Of a stretch of 64,000 bases of DNA, positions 58,840 to 64,000 are shown in pieces. The position numbers were made by a program, and so were the translations under genes. Origin of the DNA: Kitasatospora sp. NBC_00240 (GTDB taxonomy: Bacteria; Actinomycetota; Actinomycetes; Streptomycetales; Streptomycetaceae). The stretch lies in contig NZ_JAPEMU010000001.1 of NCBI RefSeq assembly GCF_026342405.1, positions 7,254,001-7,318,000 of the forward strand, written 5' to 3'. The number at the start of each line of letters is the position of its first letter. Position 1 is the stretch's first letter. Under the pieces are notes generated by a model, which was given only the letters and a program-made list of their open reading frames with translations, was not told where the DNA came from and searched no databases.

Positions 58840-59859
58840 TCAGCGGAGGAGGACCCGCCGGAGCCAGCGGGTGCGGGCCTCGCGGGCGTCCTGGCTGAGG
58901 GCGGCCCGCGGCGCGACCGTGTCGAAGCCGTGGAAGGCGCCCGGCCAGACGTGCAGTTCGGCCTCCCCGCCGGCTCGCCAGATCGCGTCCGCGTAGGCCA
59001 CCGCCTCGTCCCGGAAGGTCTCGGCCGACCCGACCTCGATGTAGGCCGGCGGCAGCCCGGACAGGTCGGTGGCCCGGGCGGCGGCCGCGTAGGGCGAGAG
59101 GTCGGCGGCGCCGTACCGGTCGCCGAGCAGGGCCTGCCAGGCGGTCGCGTTGGAGGTCCGGTCCCAGGTGTCGACACCGGCCATCTGGTGGCTGGAGAAG
59201 GTGCTGCCGCGGTCGTCGAGCATGGGGCTGAGGAGCAGGTGGCCGATCGGGGCCGGGCCGCCGCGGTCGCGGGTCAGCAGGGCGAGCGCCGCGGCGAGTC
59301 CGCCGCCGGCGCTCTTCCCGCCGAGGAGGACGCGGTCCGGGTCGAGGCCGAGCTCGGCCGCCCGGCCGGTGGCCCGGACGAGTCCGGTGTAGCAGTCCTC
59401 CACGGGCTCCAGGTACTGCGCCCCCGGCGCCAGCCGGTACTCGACGGAGACGACGGCGAGCCGCAGCGGGAGGGCCCATTCGCGCAGCAGCCGGGGCAGC
59501 ACGGACCACGCGTTGCCCATGATCATTCCGCCGCCGTGCAGGTAGTACAGGACGGGCAGCGGTCCGGGGATCCCGGCGGGCCGGGCGACGACCAGCGTGA
59601 CCTCCGTCCCGTCCCGGCCGCCCGGCAGGCGCAGCTCCCGCACCTCGAACCGGCCGTCGGCCCGCAGCTGGCGCAGCGTCGGCCTGGGCCGGGCCACGGC
59701 GTCCCGCCGCTGCGCGGCCGCGAGGCCCGCCGGGGTGACCGGCTCCCTGGCCGCTGCTCCCCGGGCGGCCAGGGCGGCGCCCAACTCCGCGTCGAAGGGC
59801 GGTGCTTGCCGGGCCGCCGGGCCGCGGTCGCGCTGCTGCGGCATTCCGTGGTCGGCCAC
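58840..59859 (-). CDS. HSL-family alpha/beta hydrolase (esterase)
   Basis: The 339-residue enzyme has the oxyanion motif YLHGGGMIMGN, the nucleophile elbow GGKSAGGG, and the acid/His pair in VGSAETFRDEAVAYAD and WPGAFHGFD, all as in the hormone-sensitive-lipase family. It hydrolyses an unknown small ester in the cytosol. GTG 59859 has GAGGGG eight bases upstream and is preferred; ATG 59907 and ATG 59844 are alternatives. Confidence 0.9.
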   Translation of the reverse strand: MADHGMPQQRDRGPAARQAPPFDAELGAALAARGAAAREPVTPAGLAAAQRRDAVARPRPTLRQLRADGRFEVRELRLPGGRDGTEVTLVVARPAGIPGPLPVLYYLHGGGMIMGNAWSVLPRLLREWALPLRLAVVSVEYRLAPGAQYLEPVEDCYTGLVRATGRAAELGLDPDRVLLGGKSAGGGLAAALALLTRDRGGPAPIGHLLLSPMLDDRGSTFSSHQMAGVDTWDRTSNATAWQALLGDRYGAADLSPYAAAARATDLSGLPPAYIEVGSAETFRDEAVAYADAIWRAGGEAELHVWPGAFHGFDTVAPRAALSQDAREARTRWLRRVLLR

Positions 59860-59963
59860 GACCGGACCCCCTCGCCCCGGGGAGGCCGGTGGCATCCCGA
59901 TCAGCACAGCTTGCCAGCCCGGTCGGGCGGACGGCGACGTCCGGGCCAGGACCGCACCCGGAA

Positions 59964-60386
59964 TCAGGACTTGGTCTCGTTGCTGCAGTACCAGTCGCCG
60001 TAGCGGGTGCCGTCGCTGTAGCGGGCCTCACAGACGCGCACGGTGAGGTTCTCGGTGATGTCGTAGTTGCACTGGCGGATCTCGCTGCCGTTGTCGCCGA
60101 TGCTGGTGGTGTCGTGGCAACCGGTGCGCAGGTCCTGCCAGGTGTACCCGTCGCAGCCGACGTCGGCGCAGACCAGCTGCTGGATCTTGCCGTGCACCGA
60201 GTAGCCGTCGGCGGAGAGGTCGGTGCTGTACAGCCAGTCACCGTCCGGGTAGAAGGTCGAGCTGCCCCAGCTCTTGTTGACGGACACGTTGAGCCCGCTG
60301 GCGGAGGCGGACCCCTCCAACCCGGCAACCATGATCGCGCTTGCCGCCAGGGCCAGTCCGACTCGTGCCAGCCTCTTCAGGTTCAT
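59964..60386 (-). CDS. Small secreted Cys-rich protein
   Basis: The 140-residue protein has a signal peptide (MNLKRLARVGLALAASAIMV, cleavage near ASA-SGL) and a mature domain of about 110 residues with six Cys, probably three disulfides, and no enzyme motif. GGGGAAGG precedes ATG 60386. It is divergent, across a 649-base gap, from a secreted GH87 enzyme. I do not recognise the family. Confidence 0.72.
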   Translation of the reverse strand: MNLKRLARVGLALAASAIMVAGLEGSASASGLNVSVNKSWGSSTFYPDGDWLYSTDLSADGYSVHGKIQQLVCADVGCDGYTWQDLRTGCHDTTSIGDNGSEIRQCNYDITENLTVRVCEARYSDGTRYGDWYCSNETKS

Positions 60387-61035
60387 GCAGACCTTCCCCG
60401 GCTCGCGCTGCGGCCGGGCCCCGCGTTCGGGGGAGAGGGTGCGCCGGGCCGGCGGTCCGATCGGGCCGCGGTCGAGGTCGGCCACCGGCCGCGGTCGGCG
60501 ACCAGGACGAGTGCGCCGGAAGCGGCGAGCAGGCCGCGTGCCGGCGGCCGGCCGGTGAGGCAGGCGGCGAACCGCCCGGCGCGGTCGTCGTAGGCGGTGT
60601 CCGACACGTCCGCGTGGTGTGCGGGCTGGAGGGGCCGGTCACTGACCGGCACGGTGGCGCCCCGCGGTCGCAACTGCTGGGCGGTACGCGTCGGACGGTC
60701 TCCCGGTGGGGTGCCTCCGGCGGGTGGCCCGGACGGGCCGTGGTGGTCCCGCAACGGGCGTTCGCCCGGCTCGCGGTCGCTGATCGTGCTGCTTCCCTGC
60801 CCTCCTGGGGTTGTCCCGGCGGTCGTTCGTCTGCGGGGGTTCCGCAACGAGCGATGCCCCAGTGCGCAAAAACAAATGTCTCTGATGAAGCTTGATGGCA
60901 CAGCTTTGCAAGTCTTTGGCAGAAGGCTTGTGGAGCGAAGCGTGCGCGCCCTACTGTCGCCTCACCCTCAAGGCGTTCGCGGGTGCCGCGCAGCGTCTCC
61001 AGGCACCCGCCCTCCCGAGAGAAACGAGCAGTGCG
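60387..61035. other. Large divergent intergenic region, no gene seen
   Basis: The 649 bases between the Cys-rich protein and the GH87 gene contain only low-complexity open frames. The right part (60860-60960) is markedly AT-rich and is the likely promoter region of the GH87 gene. Confidence 0.4.
60928..60957 (+). promoter_or_regulatory. Candidate promoter of the GH87 gene
   Basis: TTGTGG (60928-60933) and TACTGT (60952-60957) are 18 bases apart, 79 bases before ATG 61036, next to an AT-rich stretch (TTTGCAAGTCTTTGGCAGAA) that could bind a sugar-responsive regulator. Confidence 0.35.
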
Positions 61036-63126
61036 ATGTCACGGAACGTCACAGGAACCGAAGCGAGACGGCCCGCTCGGCGGTCGGGCGGCAACGGCGG
61101 GGCCGCGGGGGCCGCGGTCGCGGCGGTGACCGCGGCGACGGTCGGCCTCGGCGTCCTGATGACCGGCCCGGCCTTCGCGGCCGGGGCCGGCCCGGCGGCG
61201 GGCGGCGCTCAGGCACCGGTGGTGACCCGGGCCGGCCTGGACCCCTCGCTCGTCGCGGGCCGCGGGGCCAGCGTCGGCTTCGCCGAGCAGGAGGCGGAGA
61301 ACGCGGCCACCAACGGCGCGGTGATCGGCCCGGACCGCACCGCGTACACCCTGCCGGCGGAGGCCTCCGGCCGTAAGGCGGTCAAGCTGACGCCGGGCCA
61401 GTACGTCGAGTTCACCCTGCCCGGCGCGGCCAACGCGCTCACCGTCCGGTACAGCATCCCGGACGCGCCGGGCGGCGGCGGCATCACCGCACCCCTGGAC
61501 GTCACGGTCAACGGCAAGAACCGCACCACGGCGACGCTCACCTCGCAGTACTCCTGGCTCTACAACCAGTACCCGTTCAGCAACGACCCGGGCGCGGGCC
61601 TGCTGCACCCCGACTGGTGGATCACCGAGTGCGGCTGCGTGCCCGCCGCCACCACGCCGGCCCCCGAGATCGCCAAGCCGTTCCGGCCGAACCACTTCTA
61701 CGACGAGCAGCGCCTGCTGCTCGGCCGGACGTACCGCGCGGGCGACAAGGTCCGGCTGACCGTCCCGGCCGGCAGCAACGCCGCCTGGACCGTCGTCGAC
61801 CTGGTCGACTCGGAGCTGGTCGGACTGCCGCACGTCGAGCTGCTCGCCGCCAACGTGCTGGCGTTCGGGGCCGACCCGACCGGCCGGCGGGACTCCGCGG
61901 ACGCCATCGACCGCGCGATCGCCTTCGCCCAGCGCAAGCACCTCAAGGTCTACATCCCGCCGGGCACCTACCAGGTGAACCGGCACATCGTCGTGGACGA
62001 CGTGACGATCGAGGGCGCCGGCAGCTGGTACACGATCATCAAGGGCCACCAGGTCGACCTGGCCACCCCGGCGCCCGACCAGTCGGTGCACACCGGCGTC
62101 GGCTTCTACGGCAAGGACGCGGCGGCCGGCGGCAGCCACAACGTCCACCTGTCCGGCTTCGCGATCGAGGGCGACGTCCGCGAGCGGATCGACACCGACC
62201 AGGTGAACGGCATCGGCGGCGCGCTGAGCGACTCCACCATCGACGGCCTGTACATCCACCACACCAAGGTCGGCCTCTGGTTCGACGGGCCGATGAAGAA
62301 CCTGCGGATCACCCGCAACGTCATCGCCGACCAGATCGCCGACGGCCTCAACTTCCACACCGGTGTGACCGGTTCGCTGGTGCAGAACAACTTCGTCCGC
62401 AACTCCGGCGACGACGGCCTGGCCATGTGGTCCGAGAAGATCGCGGACGCGAACAACACCTTCGACCACAACACCGTCCAGACACCGGTGCTGGCCAACG
62501 GCATCGCGATCTACGGCGGCACCGACAACACCGTCTCCGGCAACCTGATCGCCGACCCGGTCCGTGAGGGCAGCGCCATCCACGTCGGCTCCCGCTTCGG
62601 CGCCGAGGCCTTCACCGGGCGGCTGTCGATCACCGACAACACCACCGTCCGGGGCGGTACCTACGAGCTGAACTGGAACATCGGCCTCGGCGCGATCTGG
62701 TTCTCCGCGCTGGACAAGAGCATCGACGCGGACATCCGGGTGACCGGCGACAACTTCCTCGACAACACCTACAACGCGATCATGCTGGTCGCCGACTGGC
62801 CGGTGAAGGACCAGTACTCCATCACCAACGTCCACTTCAAGGACATCAAGGTCGACGGCACCGGTACCTCCGTGGTCAGCGCCCGCGCGGCCGGCTCCGC
62901 GACCTTCGAGAACGTGGACGCCCGCAACGTCGGCGCGGTCGGTGTGAACAACTGCGGGACCTTCCACTTCACCCCCGCCGGTTCGGAGTTCGCACTGAAC
63001 GACCTCGGCGGCAACGACGGTGGCGGCACCACCGGCCCCTGGCTGGCCGGCTGGGAGCTGCCGAACACCATCACCTGCGACGACCGCCCGCCGGTGGTCG
63101 CGCCGCCGGCGCCGTCCGCCTGGTGA
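61036..63126 (+). CDS. Secreted GH87-type alpha-1,3-glucanase (mycodextranase-like)
   Basis: The 696-residue protein has a signal peptide (cleavage near AFA-AGA), a carbohydrate-binding-like N-terminal beta domain (about 75-270) and a right-handed parallel beta-helix (about 275-640). The motif GLNFHTGVTGSLVQNN followed by NSGDDGLAMWS matches the Asp-rich catalytic region of GH87 enzymes, which cut alpha-1,3-glucan or mycodextran of fungal walls and dental or soil polysaccharides. The ribosome binding site before ATG 61036 is weak. A 14-bp tandem repeat spans the stop codon. Confidence 0.85.
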   Translation: MSRNVTGTEARRPARRSGGNGGAAGAAVAAVTAATVGLGVLMTGPAFAAGAGPAAGGAQAPVVTRAGLDPSLVAGRGASVGFAEQEAENAATNGAVIGPDRTAYTLPAEASGRKAVKLTPGQYVEFTLPGAANALTVRYSIPDAPGGGGITAPLDVTVNGKNRTTATLTSQYSWLYNQYPFSNDPGAGLLHPDWWITECGCVPAATTPAPEIAKPFRPNHFYDEQRLLLGRTYRAGDKVRLTVPAGSNAAWTVVDLVDSELVGLPHVELLAANVLAFGADPTGRRDSADAIDRAIAFAQRKHLKVYIPPGTYQVNRHIVVDDVTIEGAGSWYTIIKGHQVDLATPAPDQSVHTGVGFYGKDAAAGGSHNVHLSGFAIEGDVRERIDTDQVNGIGGALSDSTIDGLYIHHTKVGLWFDGPMKNLRITRNVIADQIADGLNFHTGVTGSLVQNNFVRNSGDDGLAMWSEKIADANNTFDHNTVQTPVLANGIAIYGGTDNTVSGNLIADPVREGSAIHVGSRFGAEAFTGRLSITDNTTVRGGTYELNWNIGLGAIWFSALDKSIDADIRVTGDNFLDNTYNAIMLVADWPVKDQYSITNVHFKDIKVDGTGTSVVSARAAGSATFENVDARNVGAVGVNNCGTFHFTPAGSEFALNDLGGNDGGGTTGPWLAGWELPNTITCDDRPPVVAPPAPSAW

Positions 63127-63157
63127 CCCGGGCGCGGTGACCCAGGCGCGGTGACCC
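63122..63157. repeat. 14-bp tandem repeat spanning the GH87 stop codon
   Basis: GGTGACCC-G/A-GGCGC occurs 2.6 times from 63122; the TGA stop (63124-63126) lies in the first unit. Confidence 0.8.
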
Positions 63158-63245
63158 ACGCCCGGCGGCCCGGGGACGTGCACCCGGGCCGGTGACCCAC
63201 CCGGTGCCGATCGCCGGGGCCGGGCCGCCGCCGGAACCGCACCAC

Positions 63246-63285
63246 GGGCCGTACCGCACCGCCGTAGGGCGGCGCGGTACGGCCC
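63246..63285 (+). terminator. 12-bp perfect hairpin terminator
   Basis: GGGCCGTACCGC (63246-63257) pairs perfectly with GCGGTACGGCCC (63274-63285), with a second GCC/GGC pairing inside the loop, about 120 bases after the GH87 stop. Confidence 0.65.
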
Positions 63286-63366
63286 GGCCGGGTTCCCGCG
63301 CGTCATCCTGACGAGCCTCCGTCGCCGGCCTTGCCCCTGCCCGTGATCGGGAAAGGGACCGGGTGC

Positions 63367-63420
63367 AGGACCAGGACCAGGACCAGGACCAGGACCAGGA
63401 ATAGGACCAGGACCAGGACC
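63367..63420. repeat. AGGACC hexamer tandem repeat, nine units
   Basis: Eight units of AGGACC and one AGGAAT lie in tandem, intergenic, just before the last gene. The tract is slippage-prone and is a possible variable-number locus between strains. Confidence 0.9.
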
Positions 63421-63452
63421 GGGGCCGCTGATCCGCTGTCGGGGGCGCGCCC

Positions 63453-63458
63453 TAGGCT
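63453..63458 (+). promoter_or_regulatory. -10 element of a probable leaderless transcript
   Basis: TAGGCT is followed by six bases and then ATG 63465, the same spacing as at 52107, with no ribosome binding site. Confidence 0.5.
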
Positions 63459-63464
63459 GCGCGG

Positions 63465-64000
63465 ATGATGTTCGATCGAATCAGTTTCCACCGCCCCGGC
63501 CGCAAGCCGGTCCGGTCGGCCCTGGCGGCCGGGTTCGCCCGGCTGGAGGCGGCCGTGGCGGCCGAGGACTCGGCGGCGTTCGAGGCCGCCTGCCGGGACC
63601 TCCAGCAGGCGATCGGCCGCGCCACGCCGGCCGAACTCGGCCAGGCCGGGCCGCGGTTGGCGGCCATGCTGGCCGGGGTGCCGCCGTGGCCGCGTGCGTA
63701 CCTGGCCGTGATGACGGGTGCCTGCGTGGAGAACGGCGCCGACCCGGTGGCCTGCTCGGGTCCGATCCTGGCCGGTGTGCGGGAGGCCCTGGAGGGTGCG
63801 CTGCGGTTCGCCGACGCCTGGCAGCGGGCGGGCGGCGGCGAGGAGCTGCCGGAGCCGGAGGACGACGCGGACCCGGACGCGGCGACCGAGCTGCTGCTCG
63901 GCGGGACGGATCCGGACGCCCCGGAGGCCCGGGAGGTCCGTCGGGTCGTCACCGCCTGGTGGACCCTGCACCTGTGGGAGATGGCCTCGGTGGCGGTGCT
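63465..64000 (+). CDS. Hypothetical protein, partial (runs off the window)
   Basis: At least 178 codons are open to the window edge: MMFDRISFHRPGRKPVRSAL, then an Ala-rich helical region and an acidic stretch (ELPEPEDDADPDAATELL), ending near RRVVTAWWTLHLWEMASVAV. The frame has normal codon use and a leaderless-type promoter. No family is recognised; the 3' end is outside the window. Confidence 0.7.
   Translation, partial: MMFDRISFHRPGRKPVRSALAAGFARLEAAVAAEDSAAFEAACRDLQQAIGRATPAELGQAGPRLAAMLAGVPPWPRAYLAVMTGACVENGADPVACSGPILAGVREALEGALRFADAWQRAGGGEELPEPEDDADPDAATELLLGGTDPDAPEAREVRRVVTAWWTLHLWEMASVAV

Noticed and set aside
63367..63420. Possible CRISPR or regulatory array
   Set aside because: It is a pure hexamer microsatellite with no spacers.
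63303..63971. Minus-strand frame ending in a Leu-Val repeat
   Set aside because: The Leu-Val run is only the translation of the AGGACC hexamer repeat, and the frame is antisense to the better-supported partial gene at 63465.

Overview
The window is very GC-rich actinobacterial DNA. GTG and TTG starts are common, genes are short-spaced with long GC hairpins between them, promoters are of the TANNNT type, and gene content is typical of the Streptomycetaceae: SpoIIE/RsbW switch proteins, DUF2637, GlxA, a TTA codon, and iron, nickel and rifamycin boxes of known Streptomyces type. I would place it in Streptomyces or Kitasatospora and cannot decide which. No rRNA, complete tRNA, transposase, prophage, CRISPR array or large biosynthetic cluster is visible. 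It looks like a chromosomal stretch of one- to three-gene units.

Layout. 0-6.7 kb: PAS-GAF-phosphatase-kinase regulator, DUF2637 membrane protein, iron-box-linked FhuF-like ferric reductase, a TPR-like gene with a TTA codon, and a zinc-ribbon protein with a degenerate Mrr-like domain. 7-9.6 kb: a transmembrane ECF sigma factor ending in an extracellular CAP domain, facing a second secreted CAP protein. 9.8-13.8 kb: molybdenum-cofactor nucleotidyltransferase and moaA, GlxA-type regulator and epimerase. 13.9-18.1 kb: HNH lipoprotein, pentapeptide-repeat protein, GT39 glycosyltransferase. 18.7-21.4 kb: a three-gene WXG-like / alpha-beta hydrolase / lipoprotein cassette. 21.5-27.7 kb: Ag85-like esterase, lipoprotein, a CocE-family protein lacking its catalytic triad, and a rifampicin monooxygenase (rox) with a perfect RAE-like palindrome upstream. 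28-33.5 kb: Nur-box nickel transporter, secreted nuclease, secreted lipase. 33.9-38.1 kb: flavin dehydrogenase and a second WXG-like / effector / membrane-protein cassette paralogous to the first. 38.2-48.1 kb: GNAT, serine hydrolase, LysR/NTF2 pair, decayed P-type ATPase, ferredoxin-like and DnaJ-zinc-finger-like small proteins, SDR/TetR pair, VOC protein, Tat-exported phosphatase. 48.2-64 kb: secreted propeller protein, Bcp, truncated HxlR beside an oxidoreductase, YnfA, alaA, HxlR, MerR, cupin/MarR pair with twin operators, SGNH hydrolase, PD-(D/E)XK nuclease, esterase, small Cys-rich secreted protein, GH87 glucanase and a partial gene.

How the genes work together. Metal and antibiotic responses can be read directly from operators: iron (fhuF-like), nickel (NiCoT) and rifamycin (rox). 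The strongest candidates for undescribed biology are the two paralogous type-VII-like cassettes, which keep the same small partner and N-terminal delivery module but carry different C-terminal domains and different downstream envelope proteins; the sigma-CAP fusion; the RAE site with a promoter and an immediate intrinsic terminator on the strand opposite rox; and the CocE paralogue with Ser, Asp and His all replaced. A further recurring pattern is short tandem duplications at gene 3' ends, several of which span the stop codon.
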